DNA from: Actibacterium pelagium
GTDB taxonomy: Bacteria; Pseudomonadota; Alphaproteobacteria; Rhodobacterales; Rhodobacteraceae
DNA length: 64,000 nucleotides
Direction of reading: 5' to 3'
Assembly: GCF_002285415.1 (NCBI RefSeq)
Contig: NZ_NSBU01000005.1
Span: 337,572 to 401,571, forward strand
Shown: in pieces, positions 1 to 8,386 of the stretch
How positions within the stretch are numbered: position 1 is the stretch's first letter
Layout: every line of letters begins with the position of its first letter
Position numbers and translations under genes: made by a program
The notes under the pieces: model-generated
Seen by the model: only the letters and a program-made list of their open reading frames with translations
Databases searched by the model: none
Told to the model about the DNA's origin: nothing

Positions 1-126
1 ACCGAACTGGGTCTGGAAGACATGCAAAAGCTGATGAAGCTGGTGGATGCGCTGGAAGACGACGAGGACGTGCAGCGTGTCACGACCAACTTTGAGGCCT
101 CTGACGAGGTTATGGCACAGCTGTAA
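1..126 (+). CDS. yebC: YebC/PmpR-family regulator, C-terminal end
   Basis: Only the last 41 residues and the stop codon lie in the window; the gene starts upstream. The fragment runs from [20 protein letters not shown] to [12 protein letters not shown]. The stretch [20 protein letters not shown] is the typical end of the YebC/PmpR family, roughly 245-residue DNA-binding or translation-associated proteins. A strong intrinsic terminator follows within 25 bases, so this is the last gene of its transcript. Nothing can be said about the missing N-terminal part. Confidence 0.88.
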   Translation, partial: TELGLEDMQKLMKLVDALEDDEDVQRVTTNFEASDEVMAQL

Positions 127-150
127 GCTGGCCCATCATACTTTTTGAAG

Positions 151-175
151 CGGCACCCAATCGGGTGCCGTTTTT
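151..175 (+). terminator. Intrinsic terminator after yebC, probably bidirectional
   Basis: A perfect 8-bp stem, CGGCACCC (151-158) with GGGTGCCG (163-170), has a 4-base loop and is followed by TTTTT (171-175). On the other strand the hairpin is followed by a shorter, mixed T-run, so it may also end the converging lysG transcript, whose stop is at 181. Confidence 0.88.
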
Positions 176-180
176 CTTTG

Positions 181-1068
181 TCACATTTTCTGTGACATTG
201 GGGCCAGATGTGTCCGCGCCCGACGACGGATCGCATTGGTCAGCGGGGCAAGCGGCTCTGCCACGTGACGGGCCACCTGCCAATAAAGCGGAGTCAGGTA
301 ATTCGCGTCAGGGATCACCGGAACCAGACGCCCTTTTGCAATGTGATCGGCCACAAGCGACTTTGGGTTCATGCCCCATCCAAGCCCGTGTAGCGCAGCA
401 TCGACGAAGGCATGGGTTGAGGGCAGAAGATGGGTGGGCGGATGCAGCTTCGTACCGAATGCAGCCTCGATCCAATCCAGCTGCAGCCGGTCTTTGGCGC
501 TGAAGGTCATCATCGGGGCGCGTTCAAGCCTGTCCTTGGTCACCCCACCTTCGAACCACCGCGCCATGAACTCTGGGCTGGCGGTGGGGATATATTCAAT
601 CGCCCCAAGCGCGTGGCTATCGCAGCCCTGAATGGGTTTCGCGCTAGAGGTCACGGCAGCGGACACTGCCCCTTCTTTCAGCCAGCGCGCCGAATGGTCC
701 TGATCGTCGACTTCGACCTCGTAAAACAGCGGTACAGATGCCAAAGCTGGAATGATCCACGTTCCCAGGCTGTCCGCATTCACGGCGATCCGGATGCGGG
801 CGGTGGCGGTTTCAAGTCCCAGATCATGTCCCAGCTTGGCTTCAAGCAGGGACACTTCCTGCGCGTGACGGGCCAGTCGTTGGCCTGCCTCTGTCGCAAC
901 GCACGGGGCGCCGCGAAGCACCAAGGGCGTGCCCACTTTTTCTTCCAGTGCCTTCAATCGCTGCGACACCGCCGATTGCGTGATGTTCAACTCGGTGGCG
1001 GCGGCGTCAAAGCTGCCTTGGCGCAAAACCGCGGACAAAGCGGCCAGTTGGGCAGGGTCGAAGTTCAT
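181..1068 (-). CDS. lysG: LysR-family regulator of lysine/arginine export (LysG/ArgP)
   Basis: A 295-residue protein starting at the ATG at 1068 (MNFDPAQLAALSAVL). The open frame extends further upstream, but that part would run into the divergent lysE gene. Residues 1-65 form the LysR winged helix-turn-helix (SFDAAATELNITQSAVSQRL), followed by a substrate-binding effector domain. LysG/ArgP proteins sense lysine or arginine and activate the divergently transcribed exporter. The head-to-head pairing with lysE, 93 bp apart, supports this assignment over a generic LysR label. The effector itself cannot be read from the sequence. Confidence 0.88.
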   Translation of the reverse strand: MNFDPAQLAALSAVLRQGSFDAAATELNITQSAVSQRLKALEEKVGTPLVLRGAPCVATEAGQRLARHAQEVSLLEAKLGHDLGLETATARIRIAVNADSLGTWIIPALASVPLFYEVEVDDQDHSARWLKEGAVSAAVTSSAKPIQGCDSHALGAIEYIPTASPEFMARWFEGGVTKDRLERAPMMTFSAKDRLQLDWIEAAFGTKLHPPTHLLPSTHAFVDAALHGLGWGMNPKSLVADHIAKGRLVPVIPDANYLTPLYWQVARHVAEPLAPLTNAIRRRARTHLAPMSQKM

Positions 1069-1161
1069 TAGAAACTCTAATTCATATTGATAATGATTAA
1101 TTTGTTTAACCCAACTCGCCGACGTATGTGAAGGGCAGGCAAGACAGAAGGAAGCAGCAGT
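1069..1161. promoter_or_regulatory. lysG-lysE divergent promoter region
   Basis: This 93-bp AT-rich spacer separates two divergent genes and must hold both promoters. It contains ATTGATAATGATTAAT (about 1086-1101), an imperfect inverted element rich in T-N11-A spacing of the kind LysR proteins bind. The family norm is that LysG/ArgP binds here and activates lysE when lysine or arginine is in excess. The exact site is inferred. Confidence 0.4.
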
Positions 1162-1755
1162 ATGGCAATTTACGGGGCAGGGTTCGCACTTGGGTTTTCC
1201 CTGATTCTGGCGATCGGGGCGCAGAATGCCTTTGTTCTGCGACAGGGAATACGACGAGAATTCGTGCTGCCGGTCGTGCTGACCTGCGCCATCTCGGACG
1301 CCATCCTGATCGCGGCAGGTGTGGCGGGGTTCGGCTATCTGGTGCAACAGGTCCCATGGTTGCACCGTGTCATGTTGATCGGGGGGGTGGCCTTCCTGAT
1401 CGCCTACGGCGCGCGCGCATTCTGGGCCGCTTTTCGCGGGGGCGAGGCGCTGGCCGCCGAGGGTCAGCAGGGTCGCTCAATGGCGCAGGTTATTGGGGTC
1501 TGTCTGGCCTTCACTTGGCTGAATCCGCATGTCTATCTGGATACGGTGGTCCTGATCGGCTCTATCGCGTCGCAATATGAGGACCGCCTGCTTTTTGCCC
1601 TTGGGGCGGTGACGGCAAGTTTCGTATTTTTCTTTTCGCTTGGGTTCGGCGCACGGCTTTTGGCACCACTTTTTGCAAAGCCCACCGCGTGGCGGTGGCT
1701 GGACGGGGTGATCGGTTTGGTGATGTGGGGGATCGCCGCAAGTTTGTTGATTTAA
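1162..1755 (+). CDS. lysE: LysE/ArgO-family amino-acid exporter
   Basis: A 197-residue inner-membrane protein with about six hydrophobic segments. The N-terminus FALGFSLILAIGAQNAFVLRQGI is the LysE/ArgO signature, and FTWLNPHVYLDTVVLIG is the second conserved block. It exports basic amino acids (L-lysine and/or L-arginine) and so protects against dipeptide overload. The ATG at 1162 follows an AAGGAAG ribosome-binding site. The divergent LysR gene is its presumed activator. Confidence 0.92.
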   Translation: MAIYGAGFALGFSLILAIGAQNAFVLRQGIRREFVLPVVLTCAISDAILIAAGVAGFGYLVQQVPWLHRVMLIGGVAFLIAYGARAFWAAFRGGEALAAEGQQGRSMAQVIGVCLAFTWLNPHVYLDTVVLIGSIASQYEDRLLFALGAVTASFVFFFSLGFGARLLAPLFAKPTAWRWLDGVIGLVMWGIAASLLI

Positions 1756-1836
1756 GTGCGCTAATTGATCCGAGTCAAAGTGCGGGGTTTTCTGGCGGGG
1801 TAGTGTCTCTTTGGAAACCACGAACAGAGGACTAAA

Positions 1837-2076
1837 ATGTCGCATACACCCCATGAACTGGCCGCCGATTTTCCCGATCAGGTAGAGGCAATTCACAAAC
1901 TGAAATCCGAAAACGCGCATTTTGCGCGGTTGATGGATGAGTATCACATGGTCAACCGCGACATTCACCGGGCCGAGACCAATGTCGATCCGGTAGATGA
2001 CATGCACGATATCGAGATGCGCAAGAAGCGGATGCAGTTGAAAGACGAAATCGCGCGGATGCTTGGCGCTCTTTAA
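1837..2076 (+). CDS. DUF465/YdcH-family small protein
   Basis: A 79-residue, highly charged, mostly helical protein. The pattern of an N-terminal helix (DQVEAIHKLKSENAHFARLMDEYHMVNRDIHR) followed by a second basic helix (MRKKRMQLKDEIARML) matches the YdcH/DUF465 family, short antiparallel coiled coils of unknown function that are common in proteobacteria. The start has a good AGAGGA ribosome-binding site. It is transcribed alone and ends in a shared terminator. Confidence 0.8.
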   Translation: MSHTPHELAADFPDQVEAIHKLKSENAHFARLMDEYHMVNRDIHRAETNVDPVDDMHDIEMRKKRMQLKDEIARMLGAL

Positions 2077-2083
2077 AAGAAAT

Positions 2084-2115
2084 GGCCGTCGCCCAAATCG
2101 GGAGACGGCCTTCTC
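2084..2115. terminator. Hairpin terminator between converging genes
   Basis: GGCCGTC (2084-2090) pairs with GACGGCC (2104-2110), with additional CCC/GGG pairing inside the loop. On the plus strand it is followed by TTCTC. On the minus strand the hairpin is followed by ATTTCTTTT. It sits between the converging DUF465 and CoxG-like genes and probably serves both. Confidence 0.65.
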
Positions 2116-2139
2116 AGTCTGGGAAAAGTCTTCCTGCGG

Positions 2140-2580
2140 TCAGCCTTCGACCGAGTTCTTGAAGCGCTCGAAGAACTGATCTGCCATCTTCCGGGCAAAC
2201 CCATTGATCAGCCGCGACCCAAGCGCGGCGATCTTGCCGCCAACCTTGGCTTCGACGTCATAGGTCAGCAAAGTGCCCTCGGCCACGTCTTCCAGACGCA
2301 CCTTGGCGCCACCCTTCGCAAAACCAGCCACACCGCCCTTGCCTTCGCCGTTGATGGTATAGCTTTCGCCATCGACCACGTCAGAAAGGGTAACCTCGCC
2401 TTTAAAGGTGGCTTTGACCGGGCCGACCTTTTGTTTGACGGTTGCCGCGAAGCCATCTTCGGGGGTGCCGGTCAGTTCTTCGCAGCCGGGCACGCAGATT
2501 TTCAAAGTTTCTGCGTCATTCAGCTTGGCCCAGACCGTAGCGCGGTCGGCGGCGATTGTCTGGCTTCCAGTCAGTTCCAT
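2140..2580 (-). CDS. CoxG-like SRPBCC-fold protein
   Basis: A 146-residue single-domain protein starting MELTGSQTIAADRATVWAKL, with the motif DAETLKICVPGCEEL followed by a beta-rich segment and a C-terminal helix. This is the CoxG (carbon monoxide dehydrogenase subunit G) family of the START/SRPBCC fold. In cox clusters CoxG helps recruit the enzyme to the membrane, but many Rhodobacteraceae carry stand-alone copies, and no coxMSL genes are visible here. A role in CO oxidation should therefore not be assumed. Confidence 0.82.
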   Translation of the reverse strand: MELTGSQTIAADRATVWAKLNDAETLKICVPGCEELTGTPEDGFAATVKQKVGPVKATFKGEVTLSDVVDGESYTINGEGKGGVAGFAKGGAKVRLEDVAEGTLLTYDVEAKVGGKIAALGSRLINGFARKMADQFFERFKNSVEG

Positions 2581-2676
2581 TCGGGCGGTCCTTTTCCCTT
2601 ATATCCGGTTGATGCAAGGGATACTCGGTTCGCCTAAGGCCAGCTAGTTCGACATTGGTCGGAACTGGCCAAGACC

Positions 2677-4080
2677 TTAATCGGAAATCTCATAGGGCAG
2701 GACCCCGCGTCGGTCGGGGTTGACCGTCAAATGCCGTTCCAGCGGCGGGACAGAACGTTGATGACAGTTCTTCCGCTCGCAAATCCGACAGGAAATCCCG
2801 ATCGGCTCAAACGCTGCTGCGCGGCTTAGATCCAGATCGTCAGCGTAGACCAGCTGCGCTGCATGCTGCACCTCGCATCCCAGACCAATCGCATAGCGCC
2901 GGATCGGGGCGCCCCAGCCCCCGCCGCGTTTAGAGATATGCCGCGCCAGACAGAAGTACCGCACCCCGTCCGGGGTTTCGGCCAACTGGCGTAGAAACCC
3001 CTCGGGTGTCTCGAAAGCCCGATGCACGTTCCACAGCGGACATGCCCCGCCGAACCGCGCGAATTGCAGTCGCGTGGCAGAGTGGCGCTTGGTGATCGTG
3101 CCCGCCTGATCCACGCGCACAAAGAAAAAGGGAATCCCCTTGGCGCCGGGGCGCTGCATCGTCGACAGCCGATGCGCGACTTGCTCGATCGAAGCGCCGA
3201 ACTGACCCGCCAACCGCTCTAGATCGTGGCGCGTGTCCTTTGCCGCCTGCAGGAAGGCGCGATAGGGCAGAAGGGCCGCGCCCGCGAAATAATTGGCAAG
3301 GCCAAGCCGTGCGATTTCACGCGCCTCTGGGGTCTGGAAGCGGGCAAGGTCCAGTGTCGCCTCGAACAGGTTTTTCTGCGTCAAAAGGGCCAGTTGGTGC
3401 AGCAGTTGAAAGCGTCGCGTCGCGTCGGTGCTGCGCGAGGACATGTGCAGCACGCCATTGGTCGGGTCCAACCCGCGCACCAATTCGGATTCGCTGGTGA
3501 CAATGTCGATGCCCTGGGCTTTCAGCGCCTCTTCGGCCAGTGCCATCGGATCCTGCCGCTGACCATCGGGGCAGGCGAAATTCTCGGCGGCTCGGTCAAT
3601 CGCGTCGATATAGTTGTCGCAATAATGGAAGAAGTCGCGCACCTCTTCCCACGGGCTGGCCTGCGCGCGGGTGTCTTCACGGCCCAATGCCTCGTCCAGC
3701 GAGGCAAGACGTTCATGGGTTTGTCGCAGGTTTCGATGCAGGTCCAGAAAGGCCCGCGCAAGGGCAGGGGCGTTCGAGGCGACCAGCCTCAGGTCGGTCA
3801 TAGGCGGTGGGTTTTCCCCGAAAACCGGGTCGGCCAGCGCCTCTTTCATATCGCTGACAAGGCGTTCTTCGTCCCCCGTCGACAGTTGAGTCACGTCAAA
3901 GCCGAACTCTTGCGCCAAGGCCAGAATCACCCCGGTCGAGACCGGGCGATTGTTGTTTTCCATCTGGTTCAGGTAGGGCAGGCTGATCTTCAGCTTCGCC
4001 GCAAAATCCTTTTGCGTCAGTCCGATCTTGGTGCGGATTTCCCGCAGCTTGGCCCCGGCATAGAGTTTCTGGGTCGCCAT
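2677..4080 (-). CDS. pccR: ScfR-family short-chain acyl-CoA regulator (PccR-like)
   Basis: A 467-residue regulator. Residues 10-65 are an XRE helix-turn-helix (LREIRTKIGLTQKDFAAKLKISLPYLNQMENNNR). The middle is an IrrE/ImmA-like domain in which the metallopeptidase HExxH is degenerate (HQLAL), and the C-terminus is a Cys-containing DUF2083 region (CRICERKNC). This architecture defines the ScfR family (RamB, MccR, PccR), which sense short-chain acyl-CoAs. PccR controls propionyl-CoA carboxylase in Rhodobacter sphaeroides. The location next to pccB and the shared GCAAATTTGC palindromes support a PccR role here, including autoregulation. The CoA ligand is inferred. Confidence 0.88.
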   Translation of the reverse strand: MATQKLYAGAKLREIRTKIGLTQKDFAAKLKISLPYLNQMENNNRPVSTGVILALAQEFGFDVTQLSTGDEERLVSDMKEALADPVFGENPPPMTDLRLVASNAPALARAFLDLHRNLRQTHERLASLDEALGREDTRAQASPWEEVRDFFHYCDNYIDAIDRAAENFACPDGQRQDPMALAEEALKAQGIDIVTSESELVRGLDPTNGVLHMSSRSTDATRRFQLLHQLALLTQKNLFEATLDLARFQTPEAREIARLGLANYFAGAALLPYRAFLQAAKDTRHDLERLAGQFGASIEQVAHRLSTMQRPGAKGIPFFFVRVDQAGTITKRHSATRLQFARFGGACPLWNVHRAFETPEGFLRQLAETPDGVRYFCLARHISKRGGGWGAPIRRYAIGLGCEVQHAAQLVYADDLDLSRAAAFEPIGISCRICERKNCHQRSVPPLERHLTVNPDRRGVLPYEISD

Positions 4081-4096
4081 GATTGCCCTTCTGAAA

Positions 4097-4140
4097 TTCG
4101 CAAATTTGCTATTTTCAATCCAGTGTTTGCAAATTTTGCG
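4097..4140 (-). promoter_or_regulatory. Two ScfR-type operator copies upstream of scfR/pccR
   Basis: The 81-bp spacer in front of the regulator holds TTCGCAAATTTGCT (4097-4110), with the perfect palindrome GCAAATTTGC at 4100-4109. About 29 bp upstream lies a related copy, TTTGCAAATTTTGCG (4126-4140), which has one extra T. The same element occurs twice in front of pccB. This suggests the regulator binds its own promoter. Confidence 0.7.
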
Positions 4141-4161
4141 ATGAAGGGCAAGCTCAGTGGC

Positions 4162-5412
4162 TCAGGCGTGGGGCGTGCTTGGCGGGTGCTTGGGGTCAAC
4201 CGGTCCTTCAAGCCGGTCGATGCGCACGACGTAAAGCGTGGCGAAAACGCCAAAGACGCTGGCCCCGATCATCACCGCCATCAGGGGCAAAACGCCGTCT
4301 CCGATTTCCAGCAGATGGCCGGACAGAGCCGCAAGCGCGGCACCGCCGCCGATCATCAGGGCACCGCCAAGGCCGCTGGCCGATCCGGCAAGATGTGGGC
4401 GCACGGACAGAAGGCCTGCATTGGCATTCGGCAAGACCATGCCGTTGCCCAGTCCGATGAAGCTTGTCAGGCCGAAGAAGGCCAGCGGATGGGTCGACCC
4501 AAGGGCAATCAGCAACAGGCTTATCGACAGCCCGGAAACGACCAGCAAAGAGCCGGTGATGATCATGGTGTTTATCCCAAGTCGGATCGAGTATCGCCCG
4601 GACAGGAAGTTTCCGACCAGATAGCCCGCGGCAGGAATGCCGAAATAGGCCCCGAGCTCAGCCGGTTCGAGGCCATAAACCTTGGCCCCGACCAAAGGGG
4701 CGCCGCCGACATAGGCAAAGAAGGCCCCCGACGAAAACGCGGCCGCTAGCGCATAGCCCCAGAACCGGCGCGAGCGCAGAAGTTCAGGGTATTCCCGAAA
4801 CTGACCGATTACGCTGTTTTCACTTGGCTGAGCGGTTTCCTTGAAGTCGAGCCAGATAATCACCCAGACCAGCACGCCAAAGCCAAGCATGGCCCAGAAA
4901 TTCGCCTGCCATCCAAAGTGCTGTCCCAGAAAGCCGCCCAGCATCGGGCTAAGCATCGGGGCCAGGGACATGCCCATGGTGACGTAACCGATCATCGAGG
5001 CTGACTCTTCGCGGCCATAAAGGTCTCGAACAGCCGCGCGGCTTAGGGCGATGCCGGTGGCGACGACGGCTTGGGTCGTGCGGAAGAAGAGAAGCATCTC
5101 GATGCTGGTCGACAGGGCGCATCCGATACTGGCCAATCCGAACAGGGCAAAGCTGATCAGAAGGATGATGCGCCGTCCAAAGCGATCGGACAGCGGACCC
5201 AGAAAGATTTGCAGGACCGCGTTGGCCCAGAGGTAAAGAGAGACCGAAAGCTGTGCCACCCGATATTCGGATTGGTAGAATTCTGCCATGTTCGGCAGGG
5301 ACGGCAGGAACATGTTCATCGACAGCGCAGGTAGACCCGCCACCAGCACAAGTGTCAGGGTGTGCGGCGGTGTTGTGCGATCAAGGAATCTGGAGCGAAC
5401 GATGGTGGACAT
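4162..5412 (-). CDS. Bcr/CflA-type MFS drug/metabolite exporter
   Basis: A 416-residue membrane protein with about 12 predicted helices. The loop motif GPLSDRFGRRIILL (MFS motif A) and ALSRAAVRDLYGREESASMIGYV, with the RA-VRDL block, are typical of the Bcr/CflA drug:H+ antiporter subfamily. The ATG at 5412 is preceded by AAGAGG, so it is preferred over an in-frame GTG at 5418. It is divergent from pccB and upstream of the scfR-type regulator, so it may be co-regulated with propionate metabolism. The substrate is unknown. Confidence 0.85.
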   Translation of the reverse strand: MSTIVRSRFLDRTTPPHTLTLVLVAGLPALSMNMFLPSLPNMAEFYQSEYRVAQLSVSLYLWANAVLQIFLGPLSDRFGRRIILLISFALFGLASIGCALSTSIEMLLFFRTTQAVVATGIALSRAAVRDLYGREESASMIGYVTMGMSLAPMLSPMLGGFLGQHFGWQANFWAMLGFGVLVWVIIWLDFKETAQPSENSVIGQFREYPELLRSRRFWGYALAAAFSSGAFFAYVGGAPLVGAKVYGLEPAELGAYFGIPAAGYLVGNFLSGRYSIRLGINTMIITGSLLVVSGLSISLLLIALGSTHPLAFFGLTSFIGLGNGMVLPNANAGLLSVRPHLAGSASGLGGALMIGGGAALAALSGHLLEIGDGVLPLMAVMIGASVFGVFATLYVVRIDRLEGPVDPKHPPSTPHA

Positions 5413-5491
5413 AAGCACCTCTTATTGAGGCTGGGACGTTAGGGGGGATTGCTGCGTTTGACGAGGCACAGTCACTGTGCATTCCGTCGAA

Positions 5492-5545
5492 TTTGCAGAT
5501 TTGCAATTTGCTGCACCCGCTCTGCCAACAATTTGCAAATTTGCC
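5492..5545. promoter_or_regulatory. Paired ScfR-type operators in the pccB/MFS divergent promoter
   Basis: Two TTTGCARATTTGC elements begin at 5492 and 5532, exactly 40 bp apart. The downstream one contains the perfect palindrome GCAAATTTGC (5535-5544), and the upstream one is followed by a third TTTGC at 5507. The same palindrome occurs upstream of the ScfR gene. A 40-bp spacing places both on roughly the same face of the helix. They are presumed PccR/ScfR binding sites controlling pccB and perhaps the divergent exporter. Confidence 0.72.
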
Positions 5546-5612
5546 AGAATCTTCTTTGATGCTGCACCTGCAAAGTATACGTTGCGTCAAACCATTACGA
5601 GGGGGCGCCAGA

Positions 5613-7145
5613 ATGAAAGATATTCTCCAGGAACTCGAAGAACGCCGCAGCCAGGCCCGTTTGGGCGGTGGGCAGCGCCGGATCGACAGCCAGCACGCCA
5701 AGGGTAAACTGACCGCACGCGAGCGGATCGAACTGCTGCTGGACGAAGACAGCTTCGAAGAGTTCGATATGTTCAAGGCGCATCGCTGCGTCGAATTCGG
5801 CATGGAAGAGAACAAGCCTGCTGGCGACGGTGTCATCACCGGCTGGGGCACCATCAATGGCCGCATGGTCTATGTGTTCAGTCAGGACTTCACCGTTCTG
5901 GGTGGCTCGGTTTCGGAAACCCACGCTCAGAAGATCTGCAAGATCATGGATATGGCCGTTCAGAATGGCGCGCCTGTCATCGGTCTGAACGACTCGGGTG
6001 GTGCACGTATTCAGGAAGGCGTTGACGCGCTGGCCGGTTACGCCGAGATCTTCCAGCGCAACATCATGGCCTCGGGCGTGGTTCCGCAGATTTCTGTCAT
6101 CATGGGCCCCTGTGCCGGTGGCGCGGTGTATTCGCCCGCGATGACCGACTTCATCTTCATGGTTAAAGACACGTCCTATATGTTCGTAACCGGCCCTGAC
6201 GTTGTGAAAACTGTGACCAACGAACACGTTACGGCAGAAGAGCTGGGCGGTGCGTCCACCCACACCAAGAAATCCTCGGTAGCGGACGGCGCGTTTGAAA
6301 ACGACGTAGAGGCCCTGTCTGAAGTGCGCCGCCTTGTCGACTTCTTGCCGCTGAACAACCGTGAAAAGCCACCGGTGCGTCCGTTCTTTGACGACCCGGC
6401 GCGGATCGAGAGCAGCCTCGACACGCTGATCCCGGACAACCCGAACATGCCGTATGACATGAAAGAGTTGATCTTGAAGATCGCAGACGAAGGCGACTTC
6501 TACGAAATCCAGGAAGACTTTGCTGGCAATATCGTCACCGGCTTCATCCGCATCGAAGGCCAGTCGGTTGGCGTTGTGGCCAACCAGCCGATGGTTCTGG
6601 CGGGTTGTCTGGACATTGACGCATCGCGCAAGGCGGCACGTTTCGTTCGTTTCTGTGATGCGTTCGAAATTCCGATCCTGACCTTGGTTGACGTTCCGGG
6701 CTTCCTGCCGGGCACCAGTCAGGAATACGGCGGCGTCATCAAACACGGCGCGAAACTGCTGTTTGCCTATGGTGAAGCAACCGTACCGAAAGTGACCCTG
6801 ATCACCCGTAAAGCTTACGGCGGTGCCTATGACGTTATGGCGTCTAAGCACCTGCGCGGCGACTTCAACTATGCATGGCCGACCGCACAGATCGCGGTGA
6901 TGGGGGCCAAAGGCGCGACCGAGATCCTGTATCGCTCAGAGCTGGACGATCCCGAAAAGACCGCCAAGCGGACCGAGGATTACGAAGACCGTTTCGCCAA
7001 CCCGTTTGTCGCGGCAGAGCGTGGCTTTATCGACGAGGTGATTCAGCCGAAATCGACCCGCCGTCGTGTTGCCCGGGCCTTTGCGTCGCTTCGCAACAAG
7101 AAGCTGACCAACCCGTGGAAAAAGCACGACAATATTCCGCTTTAA
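5613..7145 (+). CDS. pccB: Propionyl-CoA carboxylase beta subunit
   Basis: A 510-residue carboxyltransferase subunit, the usual length for PccB. The start [20 protein letters not shown] at 5613 follows a GAGGGGGC ribosome-binding site; upstream in-frame ATGs would overlap the operators. Conserved blocks include [23 protein letters not shown], the first oxyanion segment [31 protein letters not shown], and [15 protein letters not shown] near the C-terminus. It transfers carboxyl from biotin to propionyl-CoA, giving (S)-methylmalonyl-CoA with PccA, whose gene is 2 kb downstream on the same strand. Confidence 0.97.
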   Translation: MKDILQELEERRSQARLGGGQRRIDSQHAKGKLTARERIELLLDEDSFEEFDMFKAHRCVEFGMEENKPAGDGVITGWGTINGRMVYVFSQDFTVLGGSVSETHAQKICKIMDMAVQNGAPVIGLNDSGGARIQEGVDALAGYAEIFQRNIMASGVVPQISVIMGPCAGGAVYSPAMTDFIFMVKDTSYMFVTGPDVVKTVTNEHVTAEELGGASTHTKKSSVADGAFENDVEALSEVRRLVDFLPLNNREKPPVRPFFDDPARIESSLDTLIPDNPNMPYDMKELILKIADEGDFYEIQEDFAGNIVTGFIRIEGQSVGVVANQPMVLAGCLDIDASRKAARFVRFCDAFEIPILTLVDVPGFLPGTSQEYGGVIKHGAKLLFAYGEATVPKVTLITRKAYGGAYDVMASKHLRGDFNYAWPTAQIAVMGAKGATEILYRSELDDPEKTAKRTEDYEDRFANPFVAAERGFIDEVIQPKSTRRRVARAFASLRNKKLTNPWKKHDNIPL

Positions 7146-7203
7146 AATCGCGAAACCCCTGCCCGGATTATCCGTTCGGGCAGGACCTTAGGGGGCATCT
7201 CTG

Positions 7204-7560
7204 GTGACAACCAACCGCTGGCATATCAACCGCACCAAGACCGCGCTGACCTTGTCGCGCCGCTTGGATGTGCGTTGGGATATCGCCGTGCAAACGGTTC
7301 TGCCCCCGGCACGAAAAACGCGTCTGGCGCATCAGATCAGACAGGACATGTGGCGGAAACTTCAAGCTCTTCGTGGTTTCTGCCCCGCGGTGAGAGTCGA
7401 GGAGGAAGGCTCTTATCTGCGCATAACTGCGGGTGGCGATATCGCTGCCCGCAGTTTCCCTAAAACCCGGGTCGAAGACCAGATCAGAGATCTGTTCGAC
7501 GATTCAGCCCGTGTCGCCCGTTGGCTCCGCCATGCAAAGCAAGAGGTCGCACATGCCTGA
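7204..7560 (+). CDS. Conserved protein of the pcc locus, unknown function
   Basis: A 118-residue soluble basic protein, read from a GTG at 7204 (MTTNRWHINRTKTALTLSRRLDVRWDIAVQ). I recognise no domain. It has a cluster of Arg/Lys at both ends, an acidic VEEEGSYLRITAGGDI core and a final helix ARVARWLRHAKQE. The gene starts 58 bp after pccB and overlaps the next gene by 8 bp (ATGCCTGA), which suggests translational coupling in a pccB operon. Any link to the carboxylase rests on context only. Confidence 0.7.
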   Translation: MTTNRWHINRTKTALTLSRRLDVRWDIAVQTVLPPARKTRLAHQIRQDMWRKLQALRGFCPAVRVEEEGSYLRITAGGDIAARSFPKTRVEDQIRDLFDDSARVARWLRHAKQEVAHA

Positions 7561-7954
7561 GTTTCATCTTTTCTCGAACGGTCCGCGCCCCGTCGCGCCC
7601 TTCAGTCACGCGGTCGAATCTGATGGGTGGGTGATTCTCACCGGGCAGATGCCAACGGACCCGAACGCCCCCGACGCGCCCCTGCCCGAGGGGATCGAAG
7701 CGCAGACCCGCCGCGTCATGGACAACCTCGCCCTGATTCTGTCCGAGATGGGGCTGGACCTAAGCCATGTCGTTCAATGTCGTTGTTTTTTAACGGAATT
7801 CGAACGCGACTATGCCGCCTTTAATCAGACCTATCAGACCTATTTCCCCGAAGACCGACGCCCGGCGCGCACCACTGTTGGTGTGACCGCTTTGGCCGTT
7901 GGTGCGCTTGTCGAGGTCGATTGCATTGCCCGGAGACCGGAAAATGACGGCTGA
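7553..7954 (+). CDS. RidA-family (YjgF/YER057c/UK114) protein
   Basis: A 133-residue protein. The pattern PVAPFSHAVESDGWVILTGQMPTDP, LALILSEMGLDLSHVVQCRCFLTEF and RPARTTVGVTALAVGALVEVDCIARR is the RidA fold, with the conserved Arg (RTTVGV) and the final VEVDCIA strand. RidA proteins hydrolyse reactive enamine/imine intermediates; relatives have other roles. It overlaps the preceding gene by 8 bp and has an AAGAGG ribosome-binding site, so it is part of the pccB transcript. Confidence 0.88.
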   Translation: MPEFHLFSNGPRPVAPFSHAVESDGWVILTGQMPTDPNAPDAPLPEGIEAQTRRVMDNLALILSEMGLDLSHVVQCRCFLTEFERDYAAFNQTYQTYFPEDRRPARTTVGVTALAVGALVEVDCIARRPENDG

Positions 7955-8200
7955 GGTCCTGCAACTTAATCGCAAACTGCTCAAGAGTGCGACATTTCTC
8001 ACACAGAATGAGGGGTATTCGGCACATCCAAAGCAAAAAACTGCCGAAAAACCGGTCACTTGTGCGCTTCTCCTCTGTGCAGGGACAAATCCTTACGCTA
8101 GCATCACTTGCAGCAGCAAGTCCGCTGTCATTAACTGTGAGCTGAAGCGCTGGAGCACCAAGTGGTCTGTCGCCAAGCAGAAAACTATTAGGAGCGTAGG

Positions 8201-8323
8201 ATGTCCAAGACTCTCAAAACCCTCGTCGCTGTTTCCCTGGTTGCATTCGTTGCCGCATGTGCCCAGCAGGAAGAAGTCGTGGTTGAGCCTGTTATGGTTG
8301 AGCCGGTTTCGGAGAAGATGTAA
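8201..8323 (+). CDS. Small lipoprotein, 40 residues
   Basis: An open frame too short for routine calling: MSKTLKTLVAVSLVAFVAAC then an acidic tail (QQEEVVVEPVMVEPVSEKM). Lys-rich start, hydrophobic stretch and lipobox FVAAC make a clear type II signal peptide with lipidation at Cys20, leaving a mature peptide of 21 residues. The start is backed by an AGGAG ribosome-binding site at 8190-8194. The tail has two VVEP/MVEP repeats. Similar tiny entericidin-like lipoproteins are frequent in Rhodobacteraceae. The function is unknown. Confidence 0.8.
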   Translation: MSKTLKTLVAVSLVAFVAACAQQEEVVVEPVMVEPVSEKM

Positions 8324-8357
8324 TCTTCTTCTGGCGCATCCGCGCCGAGTGAATACA

Positions 8358-8386
8358 GTTGCCTCCCTAACCTATTGGGGGGCAAC
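8358..8386 (+). promoter_or_regulatory. Hairpin covering a ribosome-binding site
   Basis: GTTGCCTCCC (8358-8367) pairs with GGGGGGCAAC (8377-8386) over 10 bp with one T-G pair and a 9-base loop. The right arm contains the only Shine-Dalgarno-like purine run for the gene starting at 8387 and ends directly at its ATG. It could hold translation off, or could simply be a transcript-end structure of the lipoprotein gene; it lacks a T-run. Confidence 0.5.

Noticed and set aside
2140..2580. CO dehydrogenase accessory role for the CoxG-like protein
   Set aside because: No coxL, coxM, coxS or other cox genes are in the window, and stand-alone CoxG proteins are frequent.
3226..4749. A 507-residue plus-strand frame
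   Set aside because: Opposite the ScfR regulator and the exporter, crossing the operator region between them; no motif or ribosome-binding site.
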